From Nemophila menziesii (lineage: Eukaryota > Streptophyta > Magnoliopsida > Boraginales > Hydrophyllaceae), in assembly GCA_029959085.1 (NCBI GenBank), contig JARWIR010000017.1, positions 19,209,507 through 19,273,506 on the forward strand: a stretch of 64,000 nucleotides of DNA. Reading direction: 5' to 3'. This document shows, piece by piece, positions 46,804 to 59,974 of the stretch. The notes beneath the pieces were generated by a model. The model ran no database searches, was not told the DNA's origin, and was given only the letters and a program-made list of their open reading frames with translations. Each line of letters opens with the position of its first letter. Positions within the stretch are counted from its first letter, which is position 1. The position numbers and the translations under genes are program-made.

Positions 46804-46991
46804 GGAAAACAATCCCACCTAATATTTGATGGTACAATACCAATCGTATTATGACGCATACCCGATATTTTAAAAATTAAAAAATAATTATAGTAACTAC
46901 GTAATTAATCTAATGAAATCTGTTTCGTTAATATAATTATTGGTTATGATGTGAATATTGAACCATCCAATATTGGATGAATGTCTTATCT
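46804..46991. mobile_element. old MITE-like element, copy 3
   Basis: Equivalent of 11178-11365 in the third unit, palindrome at 46964-46979. The last base of the right end is changed (TATCT instead of TATCC). Confidence 0.55.
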
Positions 46992-48242
46992 AATTATTTT
47001 ATCATGATTTTCATATTTTTAGCCAATTCATTGGTTCCTTATAAATTCTAAAACCAAACTTTCACTATATTTAGCTGATGCTCCTAAGGATCATGGGTTC
47101 AAGCACCCCTAGAATTTTATTTCAAAGCCTAATTTTTCCTTAACCCCACACGTGACCTAGATGAATATTCTTTAATTACATCATATCCAACCCAACACAT
47201 TCCAAACAAAAGTAAAAAGAATCACTAAAAATAAGACTAAAAAAAGCTTATTTAAAACTAAATAACGCCATTTTTATGCAATCGTCACACCCTCTCTCCG
47301 ACAAAGAGCATCAGTCATGCACCATTCTAGATCCAAACCACATGACACTCATTTTACCTATTTATATAATTGAAGAGTTCTAGTAGGTTTTCTTTGATTT
47401 TTGTATATTTAATACAAATTTGGTGTTTATGTGAATTATTTGGACTTTTTTTTTTTGTGAATTAGGGGTTTCTATGGTAATTGTCGTTTCATTTCTTAGT
47501 TTAATTTTAACTTTGAATTTCAATTTTTGTAAAGTGAATTTTGGATTTTTATAATGATTTAAAAAGTTGGAATGCTCTATTGGGTCTAGTGTATCATTTG
47601 AATATATGTGTTGGTTGAATTTACTTATGACCTATGAATGTTTAAATTTTAGGAAAGTTTGGAGCTTTCTTATAGATTAACTTATAGTTCTTGTGATAGT
47701 ATTTATTAAGTTTGTGGGATTTTTATTTAAAATATTTTGAATAAGGTCTACTGATTGATCCCAAGGATTACCCAAAAAACAAAGACAATTCCATCAACCC
47801 TTTCAGCTCCTAAGGTCTCTCATTTTAAATTTTGAATCTCCCATCGGTCAAAATAATTAAACTATTACCTTATTTAAATTTTTTGATAGTGTTGATCTTT
47901 TATTACAACTCCCTTATCAAATGAAGTTTCAATAACATTTGTTTCGTGCTTTTCTTAACACATAGAAAATATTGTTGGGCATGAATTTCATCAAAGGTGA
48001 ACATTCTCGATAAGTCTTAAATTTCAAATCGGTGGTAGACTTGAATGGAGTATGATAAGGTTAATATGCAAGTAAATGGTTATTTTTGAAATTGAAAAAA
48101 TATTATTTAGTAATTTGTTATTTAGAGGTTGATTTAATCTTAATTTTTTTTATGTAAAACATTCTAATGCTTGACTTTATTTGTGGTTCTGGTGAATAGA
48201 TAGAAAAATTAGTGTTTGAAAAGTAGAGAAAATTTTCTTATT

Positions 48243-48583
48243 TGTTCTTAGAATTTTAAGTTACCCGAATGGTCCACAGACTTTACTTTTTTCCCTTGTT
48301 AGTCCCTGCCTGTAAATTTGTGAGATTTTGACCGTTAAGCTCCATGTGGAAAAGATATTCAAGGACCAAACTGATTAGATGTTGATAGTGTAGAGACCAT
48401 TTTTAATATTTTCATGACTATTCAGTTAACAAGAATATTCTTTGCCACACGGACTTAACGATAAAAATGAATGAAATTAGATGCGGGAACAAAGACAATT
48501 AAATAACAAAGTTTGAGGGTTGAATGGATAACTATAGAAGTTCGAGGACCATTTAGGGGAATGGCTTATAGTTTGAGGACTAA
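48243..48583. mobile_element. inverted-repeat MITE-like element, copy 3
   Basis: Equivalent of 12615-12955 in the third unit, nearly identical, supporting that copy 2 lost the region secondarily. Confidence 0.5.
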
Positions 48584-50530
48584 AAAATATGCTCTAGAAA
48601 TTATTTTATAAAACCTTTGTATATGATCCCTTGTTTTCGTATGTTGTCACTATGTAGAGTTTAATTACTAGAATTAGGGCTCCTTATAGCTGTATTCTAA
48701 TAACTTTTCGATCAATATATTTTGTTAATGTTGTGCTTCTCATCACTTCCATTAGCTATGCAAGATATAAAAGTTTAATATCTGTAATTTACAATTGAAG
48801 TTATATATTCCACTTACTGATTACAAAATGTCTTTCTCTCCCAAGCTAGAATTAGTCAAAATCATATAATAATTGGATTATGTTATAACTCCCACACTTG
48901 ATCCACATTTGCGTTAAAAGTACCTTTTTAATGCATTTACTTTACATATCGTTATTGCTTCCCTTGTAGGCTTTGTGAGTTAAAGAGACCTCTTGTTTTA
49001 GAATAATTTAAACCCAGGGCAATGGTTTTGCTAGAACTTGTGACTTGGAAGGTGCATATTATCAAAGTAAAGTGTTCTCTAGATAAAAACTTGTGTCTTC
49101 TTTGCCCCAATTGATACACAATATATAACATTTTCTTGCTTCCCTTATATATGTAGAACTCCTACATTCAATGAGTAAATGAATTATTTAGAATTTTTTA
49201 CTTCAAGTGATAGTTTTGTCCTTGACGTTCGTGGTTGTTTGGAAGATACTTCCATTGATCAGACATTCAAGTGTCATCATATCAACAAACTGAGTTTGAA
49301 GAACGAATGACATAATAGATGACCAACGACTTTCAAATATTTTGTGATACCTCAATTAAATAGGAAACGAATTCAGTTGGTATATATGCAATTTTAAATA
49401 TACTAAATAATACTCGGTGATCTTATGTAGACATAGATATTTTGAGTAATTCTCATAAAATTTACATTGATAAATAGTGATTTTGTGTAATACTTATAAT
49501 TTTATTGTAATACTAAGTGATTTTGTGTTATACTCAGTGGTTTTCTGTTAACTAAAAAAATCAGTGATGTAGAATGTTAAATTTGATTACTGGTCTTAAA
49601 TATATTTAATGATGGTTCTTTAAAGCCCAATTATTTTTATACATATAATCCAGACCCAATATGCTATAATATTTTTCTATTAACCCATATATGGTCCAAA
49701 CCCAGCCCAATAGAAATAGAGAATAAAATAAAATAAAACATTTTCAAAACCCTATCTCTTCTAACCAGTAATGTTATACACCAAGCCGACATTGGTCTCT
49801 CTCTCCTACATACAAAACGTAATGGTTTATCTAAATTAATGGGCATCTCTGCTGGTAACACTTTACCCTTTTATTGAATTGAATAATTTATGTAAATTTT
49901 CTTTTATTTTCGTACATTTATATGATATTAAACGGTTATGTTAATCATTGGTATTTTCTATGAATTGGGAATTTCTGTGGTAATTTATTTTGTTTTCTGT
50001 TTTTTGATTTGATTTTAATTAGTGATTTCAATTTTTGTACTTGAATTTGAAATCTTTTATAAGAAAATCAAAAAGAAGAAATTTAGTTTTGATTTATGAT
50101 GTTAAAAATTAGGAAAGTTGGAGATTTGTTTTAAATTAAGTTTTAATTTGTGTAATAGTAACTAAATTATATAGAAATCGGGTAGGTTTAATCTCGTATA
50201 ACTTAAGCCTATCCCTCACTTTAACTCTTGAATCCACTCATGTGTAGTAATTCTATGTGATTTTGTTTAACATAAACATCTCAATTCGATGAAATTTTTA
50301 TATATCAATGTTTGAATTATTTATATTACAAAAATTCTTCCATCCAATATTGGATGAACCTACACCATTTAATTTAATTAAGATATCAACAATTTTTTAT
50401 TATATTTATTAATAATGCTAGTCTTTAGTAAACTCTTTTATTAAATTGATTTTTATTTAGAATTATTTCATTAATAATTAGAATTAAACACAACAAAATT
50501 TACAACTTATTCATTTGTTTCTTAATACAG

Positions 50531-50577
50531 AAAAAAGATTGTTGGTCATTACATTTCATCAAAGGAAAACATTCTCG
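50531..50577 (+). pseudogene. 47-bp mini-exon, B1, copy 3
   Basis: Identical to the copy-2 mini-exon at 31061, including acceptor TACAG and donor GTAAGT. Confidence 0.45.
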
Positions 50578-52836
50578 GTAAGTCGTAGATCTTAAATTGA
50601 TGATAAACTTAAATAGAGCGTGATACATGAATGTCTGATCAATGGAATTTATATTTTTTATGCTTGATTTGTTCTTGAAATTCTTCCAAGTAAAATCCTT
50701 ATACTTTGACCTGATTTGAGTCTCCTATTAATATATAAAGAAATTAGTAGTTGGAAAGTAATATATAAAAAAATTATATGTATTATTCCTTATTTTTTTA
50801 AGTTTTTTAAAGTGTATAATATAACTTTCCCCACCATTTTATTATAAATGTGATTACTAGAATCCAGGCTTTTTGCAACTATATTCTTAAATCTAATATG
50901 TAAGGATTATTGTATTTTGATAATGTCTTGGATCCCATCACTTCTCTTAGATATGACATATAGTAATAATTAATGACTCTAGATTACAATTGAATCATAC
51001 ATAATCTAAATATTAATTGAAAAAAACTAATGGATTTTACTAATCTTTTGTTCAGGTTTCGAGACGGAGAAAAGTAATGGACAAACTCCAAGAAACATAG
51101 AGTGAGGAAATGGATGGAAAATTCTTCGCGTACGATAGGGAGAGTGACCTCTTTCACTCTACGTCCTCTTCCACGAACCAAGCTATAATTTACTGTGGTA
51201 ATTGAAAAGCTTTCATCCAACATGTAAACTTTTACATATAATATTTGATTCAAGTTTTTAACAATGTAATAATCTTTTCAGAAACATGGTGAGTGGTGAT
51301 GGTGGAATCCCACACGACAGTGATAAGAGACATTCACGAGGACCATCAATGTCAAAGATTCTGAACATTTCATCAAACATTAAAAAGATCGTTGGTTATG
51401 TCATTTCAGAACAATTACTTATAATTTTTAGATCGCAAGTTGTTTATAGGCTAAAGAAATGATATTATATTAAATTATTTATACTTTTTATCACTTTTAT
51501 TTATGGATTGTTAACTATCGTTAGAATTGAGTGTAAAATTAAACTTTGGATCTCACTTCATTGATTTCACTCTCACTTCATTGATTTTGCTCTATGATAC
51601 CAGTTCTAAACTTTGGATCTCACTTTAGCGAAGGAGTCATTAATTAAAATTATTTAGTAAATGCCTTCAAATTTTTGAGATGTTGTTCCTAATAGAGATG
51701 TATATTTTATATTCTAAACATCTTCATCTTCAATCTTGGAAGAATCTAACTATCTATAAAAAGTGTCGCGTTCCACCTCCACCCTTTTTAACTCTTCTTT
51801 GATAGTTTTTAATATTTATTTTATCTCAAATGCAAGGTATGCATTACGTGATTCCAATTTCTCAACAAGTTAAAGTAATTCCTTTGTCTTTTTCGTTTTT
51901 TTAACCATACCATCAACATACATATGAAAATGTGACGAACATACCATTAACCATATGTGATCTTCGAGTCTGGTCTATTTACACTATGTATCAGACCCAT
52001 TATGAATCTCTCTTGCATCAACAATCTGTTTGTCACACCCAGTAGATTTGTGCATTTTCATTAGACATTTGTTCAACCATTAATGCTTGATTTGGAAGAT
52101 ACATCACTGTTTGATCACCACTTGCACCATCTCTCTGACATTTACCTAAACCTGTCGTATAACTCCCGTATCTCCTAAACCTTTCTTATGTTTCCTGAGT
52201 CCAGTCCATTCCTCAACTTGATGATCACAAACTAAGTTGTCATTCAGTAGTTATGTTTCTGAATCCTCAATTAGAATTTCAGTGCAATTTACCTTTAATA
52301 TATAGTTTTTTTGTTATGATGAAAGTCATGAACAAGTCAATCTCAATGGATTTGTTGCATATTATCACTTTACCTTGCGAATTGTATCCTTAGCAGTTTT
52401 TTTTCTCTATCCCGATCTTAAATTTCATGTTTTGGGGGTAATATTATGGGTACGTTGACTATTTTATTGTAACACATTAACAAACCATAACATGATCAGT
52501 GTATATATAATTATATATACTTTTTGGTTGCAACACACAATAAATATCAATTATCACTTACTTAAAAAACATATATGCAACATTAAAGGTTACTCTGAGT
52601 TCCAGAATAGAAGTGATATATTAGTTCTTCTACCATATGGGTGGCCCAGTCATACTCTCTAATATCATACAGGTCCTCAAACATTTTCACTATCCACCTT
52701 GATGTATGTGTCCCTATTGCATAGATATTAGTAGACATAACTAGGACAAATCAATATGATGAAGCTTTATATGATGTCTTTAGTTTGAGGTTCTATTCCA
52801 AAAATCTCGGTTAGTTTTCTTTTTATTTGTGATAGG

Positions 52837-53346
52837 ATGGGGAGGAAAAAAAGGAAAAGACAATCTCAGAATCAATTGCATACCTCTGCACATTTGGTCA
52901 ATACACAAGAAGAGTTTAAGAATGAATCTAAACCTCTGAGTTCTTATGAGTTTACAGCTGAAGAGATATTAATGGCCTTAGCTCATACAAATCAATCCAA
53001 AAATCCATATGTTCATCAAGTAACAATCTCATAAGGTATTTCATGTAACTCTTCTTGGATTTTAGACACAGGAGCTACCGATCATCTTGTATATTTTTCA
53101 TCATTGTATACAAATCAGGTGCATAATGTTAATATATCAGTTACTTTACCCAAAGGAGAAGTTGTTATAGCTACACAAAGAGGAGATATTTGTTTAAATA
53201 AGCATCTTACATTGAAGAATGTACTATGTGTACTTGCATTCAAATGCAATTTACTTTCAATTTCCAAATTAACACATGATTCAGGTGTTACAGTTACTTT
53301 CCATTCATCTTATTGTACACTTCAGGATGTTCAATACAAGAGGTGA
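52837..53346 (+). pseudogene. Ty1/copia gag-pol relic, copy 3
   Basis: The best-preserved of the three. After the stop at 53032-53034 the frame is open for 103 codons through SSWILDTGATDHLVYFSSLY, the full gag-pre-integrase stretch and QYKR to the stop at 53344. The protease motif DTGAT is intact. It still lacks integrase and RT, so it cannot move. Confidence 0.82.
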
Positions 53347-54369
53347 TTAATTCATCAAGTGCTCTTCTTTTTATTTGTGATTAATTCAATAAACAGGTGA
53401 TGTTTTTGAAGTTTCTATCTAACCAATCTAAGTTGTCTAGGTCATTATGGTAAACTTTGGGAGTTCCACGTCGCCCCCTCCTGATCTAATGTTATTCGCA
53501 CATCATTCAGTGAGAACTCAAGCATTTTTTGGCCAATTAGAAACCCCTCATTTCTATAAGTTTTCACTATCTCATGTATGTATTTCCCCCTTTTTAACAC
53601 CCTCGGTCTCATTCTCTGTGAGGTATATATCTCGTATAGCATATAGCACGATATGCATCGATGTTCATATACATGATTATATCACTGTGTAACACATTGT
53701 AAACGAATTCAAGGGATGATTGATACTTTATTTTCTCCATAAATGTAACACAACAAAAAAAAAGCTATCACCAATAATATGATGGGTTGCATGTATTTAT
53801 CAATGGGTTATACATGTAATACATGTGGGTTATGTTTTACTATTTATGGGTTGTATCTGTTTTCATCTGTGTTAGTGAGTGTTTTGTTCAAACCCCACAT
53901 AAATGCTATTATACAATTTTCCCCTTATTAGAACAATTTAATTGAATGGTTTTAGTTGAACTTATGAGTGATTAACCTATTGGGTCTTGTAGACTACTCT
54001 TGTGGCATATAAGGAAAGTGTGACTAATTTTGTTCTTCAAAGAGGCCACTAATATCTCATGATTCAAAAAATACCCCTAGATTATATATAGTGGAATCAA
54101 CCCTCCAACTTTTTCATTTAAATTCTTTCATTTTTTTCTTCATATTTTTCTTTCTTTCTCTCTTCTCTTTTTATGTAATTTTCACAGATTTTACTCTCTC
54201 TCTCTCTCTCTCTCTCAGTTCAAGATATTTCTGCAGATTTTTGATCTCTTTTTTCGAAGTATTTTGAGCTTAATTTTTTGTAGCATTTTGAGCTCCATTT
54301 TTGCAACACTTTCAAGCTCCATATTCACAACATTTTGATCTCAATTTTTGCATCTTTTTTAAGCATTTT

Positions 54370-54940
54370 CGAAATACTCATTGATTTTTGTCTATTACTC
54401 TGTTATTTATGTAATACTCTGTGATTTTAGTTAAAGATAGAAATTTTATGTAATACTCATTGTTTTTATGTTAATACACAGTGATTTTGTGTAATACTTA
54501 GAATTTTATTTTAATACTTAGTTATTTTGTGTAATACTCAGTGATTTTGTGTTATACTCAGTGATACTCGGTATTTTTCTATTAACACTCATTGACTTTA
54601 TGTTAAAATTCAACATTTTGATAAACACTTAATGGTATTAACAAATACTCAGTGATCTCAAAATAATACTCATTGATTTTAAAATAAACTCAGTAAAACA
54701 ATTAACTAGAGAATTAACCAATTAAATCACTACTAAGAGAATCCACTAAATATTAAGCAAAATTCACTAAGTATTAACATAAAATCTAAGTGTTACACAC
54801 AAATCAATGAGTATTAACTTAAAATCATTACACACTAATGCAAAAACATTGAGTATCACGCAAAATCATTAAGTATTTATAAAAAATAACTAATTATTAC
54901 AAAAAACTTATTAAGTATTATGCAAAATATTTGAGTACTC
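54370..54940. repeat. inverted array of 'AATACTCAGTGATTTT' units, copy 3
   Basis: Equivalent of 18906-19480. Same arms and AT-rich centre. Confidence 0.6.
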
Positions 54941-55213
54941 GAGCTTTTTTAAGTTTTCTTCATGTAACTCCATGGACGAACCTTGCTTGAAACTTCACAA
55001 AACATATTAAAATGGAAACCAAGCTTCACAAAACAAAAACAAAGCTTCAAAAACCTTCACTCCATGGACGAACCTTCGTTGGGACGAAACCTTCACTAAT
55101 ACGTCAATGGAGTTTATTTTGTACAAATCGTTAATGAAGATTATAGAGTTTTTGCAAGAAAAATGAGATAATGAGATACTTAAATAAATAAAAAGAATAA
55201 GTGGGGCAGAAAA

Positions 55214-55216
<3 letters not shown>

Positions 55217-55246
<30 letters not shown>
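55217..55246. repeat. (TA)n microsatellite, copy 3
   Basis: About 15 TA repeats; intermediate between the copy-1 and copy-2 alleles. Confidence 0.9.
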
Positions 55247-55248
<2 letters not shown>

Positions 55249-56002
55249 TGTATAATATTAAATTTTATTAGTGGCCTTGAATATATTAAATGATGGTTTA
55301 AAGCCCAATTATTTACCCCACATATAATCCAAGACCCAATACACTGTAATATTTTTTATTAACCCATATATGGTCCAAACCCAACCCAATAGAAAGAGTT
55401 AGAAAAATAATACAACCTCATAACCCTATCTCTTCTAACCTAGATAATAGTGATGTTTTGCACCAAGTCGTTCGTTGATCCCCCTCTCCTACTAAACATA
55501 ATGAAATTCATGGGCGGGCTCTGCTGGTAACACTTTACCTTTTTATTGAATTGAATAGTTTATGTAAAATTTCTTTTGTTTTTGTACTTTTATATGAAAT
55601 TAAAAGGTTTATGTTAACTATTGGGATTTCTTATGAACTGTGTTTTTCTATGATTATTTTTTATTTGATTTTAATTAGTGATTTCAATCTTTGTATGGTG
55701 AATTTGACATATTTTGAAAAAAATCAAAAAGATGGAATTTAGTTTTGATTTATAAATATTGAAAATTAGGAAATTTGAAGATTCATTGTAAGTTTTGTTT
55801 TAATTCGTGTAATAGTAACTAAATTACATAAAAAATAAAGTTTAATCTCCTATATATTAAGCTCACACTTTAACCCTTGAATTCCCCATGTGTACTGTAA
55901 TTGAATAATTTTTTTTTGACAAAAACATTTCAATTAAATGATATTAATATTTGGATTATAAGTTCCTTTTTTGTTTTAAGCAATTAAAACTAAAATGCTA
56001 AT

Positions 56003-57525
56003 TGATGTCTCCTCATTTGTGATAGATTTATATTAGGATGAGACATCATTTTTAGTGATTTAGGAAGTCTTTGAGTCGATTTTCTTGAGAAATAGTGCAC
56101 TTTCCTATTTTGAGTTTTGATTTAGTAAAATAATATTTTTAGAGCATATTGGGTTTTATTATTTATTTAGTGTGAAGCTTTAAAGATAATTATGGAGATT
56201 AATTGGAGTCCAAGTCAAAGAATACAAGATATGGAAAGAGATAAGCATGGTAATTGGAGATAAGGAAATAAAAGCTAAAAACATGGAAAAGGAAAAGCTG
56301 CCTTAATCCTGAATTTCTGCACCTACGACCACAAATCAGCTTATATCTCAAAAAAGTGTGGAATTTGGAGAAACGGTCAAGAGCAAAGATGAAATTATTT
56401 TCGAGACGATAAATTTGGTATATTCATACGCATCAAACTGATGAAAATCGAAGCTGCTAGGACCAAACGAAAAACGGGTCTGATTGCATGTTTTTAGGGT
56501 TACAAATTTGAGTTGGGCTTGGAGTCCACTACTTAGTTCTCCTTCAAGAAAACTAATTAGGTCTTCCTAAACACCTATAGATACACCCTTAAACCATTGT
56601 AATCATGCCCTTGCTCAGTTTCAAGCTTAGGCTTAGTCCTTACTTGTATTTTCTTAGTTTTAAATAATAGCTTAGTCCTTATAATTAATTATTCATCCTT
56701 AGTATCAAGCTATTCATCCAAGAAGCAAGTTGACCTATAGAGGAAGTCAAGAAGAAGAACTTGGAGGGCGAGGAACTCCTCTTCTACATCTCACCTTCTC
56801 TATATTTAGGGTAATTAGCTATAGATTTATGCTCAACCATACTTCTAAGCTTTTATTCTGTAAGTTTTACTTTTAATTGTTGGTTAGTATTTTGTCTGAA
56901 TTCATAAATACTATTTGTTATTTTAATTGATTTAGCTTGGCGTATATTGTTATTATGTGTTTTGACTTATTGTTACATCCTTAGATTTGGTCAATCTTAG
57001 GATTATTCTTAGTTATTGACAACACCACATAATCGTCTAGTTTTGATCCTTTGGCTAACTAGATAGCCATAAAGGTTTGATTTAATCACCAATAATTACC
57101 CAAGACCTTGGTAGTGGAGAGGTTGCTCCTAAGCCTAGAAAAGGCTAGGTAGAATTTAGAATCCTGGTTAATATATAATGCTTAATCTGTGACAGGTTAG
57201 AATAACAAGTTAGTAAAATAGACTCAAAATATTAATCCTAATTTATTTAGACTTGCATTCGTATTTATTTATTTGCATTATTTATTTATTCACGTTAGAT
57301 AATTATTTATCTTTTTATATTTTTATCTAAAACATCTAAATTCATCTACGCTTGTTAAATATCAGTAGATCTAACAGATTAAATCCCTGCGAACGAACTT
57401 AACTTATCATTAAAACTTGCAAACAATCTGTGATACTTGCAGTGAGTTCCGTGGTTCTCAACGGTGTGTTCTCTTTATTATTATCTTTATTTATCTATTA
57501 TTTTATCACACCTTTGCCCCCACCA
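56003..57525 (+). mobile_element. solo LTR (1523 bp), copy 3
   Basis: Same insertion as at 37092 (target duplication CTAAT at 55998-56002 and 57526-57530), differing from it by scattered substitutions and one or two single-base indels. It was present before copies 2 and 3 separated. Confidence 0.93.
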
Positions 57526-57705
57526 CTAATTATGTTTGTATCATTTATATTAATTAAGATATCAACAACGTTTGTTTAGATTTCTTGATAATCCTAGTTT
57601 TTAGTAAACCCTTTTATTTTATAAATTTTCATTCATAATTATTTTGTTGACAATTAGTACTAAACACAACTAAATTTATAATTTATTCATGTATTTTTAA
57701 TATAG

Positions 57706-57752
57706 AAAAAGGATAGTTGATCATGACATTTCATCAAATAAGAACATTCTCG
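57706..57752 (+). pseudogene. 47-bp mini-exon, B2, copy 3
   Basis: As at 38796 with one substitution (AAAAAGGATAG), which turns the second lysine of the frame into arginine. Confidence 0.42.
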
Positions 57753-58391
57753 GTAAGTCTTAGATCTTAAATTGGTGATAAACTTGAATATAGGGTGATA
57801 AGATTAAATTGGTGATAAACTTGAATAGAGAGTGATAAGATAAAAATGTAATTGAATATTTTTTTTCGATAATTTTTAGGGTTGATTTAAACTTAAAATT
57901 CTGTCAAGTAAAATCCTTATACTTTGAATGGATTTGTTGGCTCCTATGAATAGATATAGACTTTTTAAGTTGCTTAAAGTGTACAATATAACTTTCCACC
58001 TCGTTTTATTTTAAATTTGATTACTAGAATTCAAGGTCTTTGCAACTATATTATGAAATCTAATATGTTAGCTTTACTATATTATGCTTAATGTCTTGTT
58101 TCCTTCACTTCCCTTAGCTATACTAGATATTAAAATTTAATGACTCTAGATTACAATTGAAGCATACACAATGTAATTATTAATTTTAAAACATATTTCT
58201 TTGCTAAGCCATAATTTTTTTTCTTTGACGGAAAGCCTGAATTTGTTTATATCATATAATTATTAGATTATATTATCAGTTATAACTTCCACACTAGATC
58301 TGCTTTGGTGGTAAAAGTACATATTCAATAAATTTATATAATGCATTGATATAATTTTTGGATTATGATTAATTGTTAATAATTTGGTTAT

Positions 58392-58800
58392 GACAGATGA
58401 ATAAAGATTGTAGGAGCAGGTAGAAGAGGAAAATGATGTGAATGAAGAAAATATCGTTGATGTGTCAAGTGATGTGAATGAACAAGGGACAAGTTAAGAC
58501 AGAGGAATGAGGTTGAGGCTGATTCTCATGTAGCGGTTGAAAAAGAAGGAGATGTAAGAGAAAATGGTGTTAAATAAAAAACTGCAGTAGCATCAAGTAG
58601 CATCAACCTGGAGAAATTGTAGAACAAGAGGAACCTGCCTCATTTGAGAAGAAAGAGGAAAAAATCTCTATGGAAAATTCACATTACTCACCGGAAGATA
58701 TAGTGGAATATATTCACATCAAATGTGGGATAATCTTGCCATACAAGCATGTATGGAGAGAAAAGGGGGGAAATTCAACTTCTCTCCATAATGATTGATT
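58392..58800 (+). pseudogene. MuDR-like transposase relic, copy 3
   Basis: As copy 2, but with a TAA in the acidic stretch (near 58496) and a 1-base deletion near 58670. The motif reads YKHVWREKG, with one change from WRAK. Confidence 0.42.
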
Positions 58801-59043
58801 TTTCATTAGTTCACATATTAAAAAAATCGTTGGTCATGTCATTTCAACAAAAGAGAACAATTCGTGTAATTAACTCGTTATTCGTGTACAGTTGAACTTC
58901 TTACCTCACTTCATTGATTTTTCTCCGTGTTACAGAGTGAAAGAAATGGCATATTAAAATGCAAAAAAAGTCATGCAATAGATATGATGCAGCCATTTCA
59001 AAAGAAAAGGCAATTGTTACCAAACTCGGGTCGATAAGCTAAG

Positions 59044-59974
59044 TGGTGGTCCTTTGTGTGTTCTAGAAAAATGCAAATAAGGATAAGAGAACCACAACCG
59101 CAAGTGTACAGTTGTCCAACGTAATATAAGTGATAATACAGATTCGTTCGCAGGGACGGATTGGTTTGACTCTAATGCTTATCAAATAGTGGATAATTGC
59201 AAGTAAAAGCAAGTAAATGATTTTATAGTTGTTTGTTTGGTTTTCTATTAGTAATGCAAATAAATAAAATACTAAAAATAAATGAAAATAATGCAAAGAT
59301 TAAGCTAGACGCAAGAAAATAAAATTAGCTAGACGCAATAAAGAGAGGTAGTACTTGAGTAACGCTAGGATATCCCCTAAATGTATTCATTCCATGTATT
59401 GTTTAAGGGACGAATTCGGTAAATAATATTGGTCGGGATTCGATTATCTCCTTACCCCCGTCAGGGTGGACTAAGGAGCTCTTCTTAGGTGCTACAAACC
59501 CCGTCAGGGTGAATATAGTCCACCTTCGAATGATTAAAGTCTAATTACCCAATTGGCCATAGGATTAATTAAGCCTGTCAAGGTCAAATAATTTCTATCC
59601 TACATTCATTAATTATTTCTGTAACTAAACCCCTGTCAAGGTGATTTATATGTCCCTTTATGAAATAGCTTAGATACTAATTCCTATTATCAATTGATCA
59701 GGTCAATAATAGTTGTTAAAATGAAAATTAATGAAAAATACTAATTACCCTATTCGAATTAAATATTAAAATCCCAAAAGCAAAAACATAGAATAGAATA
59801 AATTAGGGATTAACCCATTAATGCATTCTCAAGCACTATTTAAGTTTAGCTCATAATTATTGAAAAGACAAAAACTATATTAAAACAGAAAGAATTCATG
59901 TTCTTCAATTATAGAAATAAAAGATAGAACCTAATTAAGAATCGAGTTTGGCTGTGATTTGGAGAAGATGACTT
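59044..59974 (-). repeat. LTR fragment fused to LINE, copy 3
   Basis: Same extent and junction as in copies 1 and 2; very close to copy 2. Confidence 0.82.
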
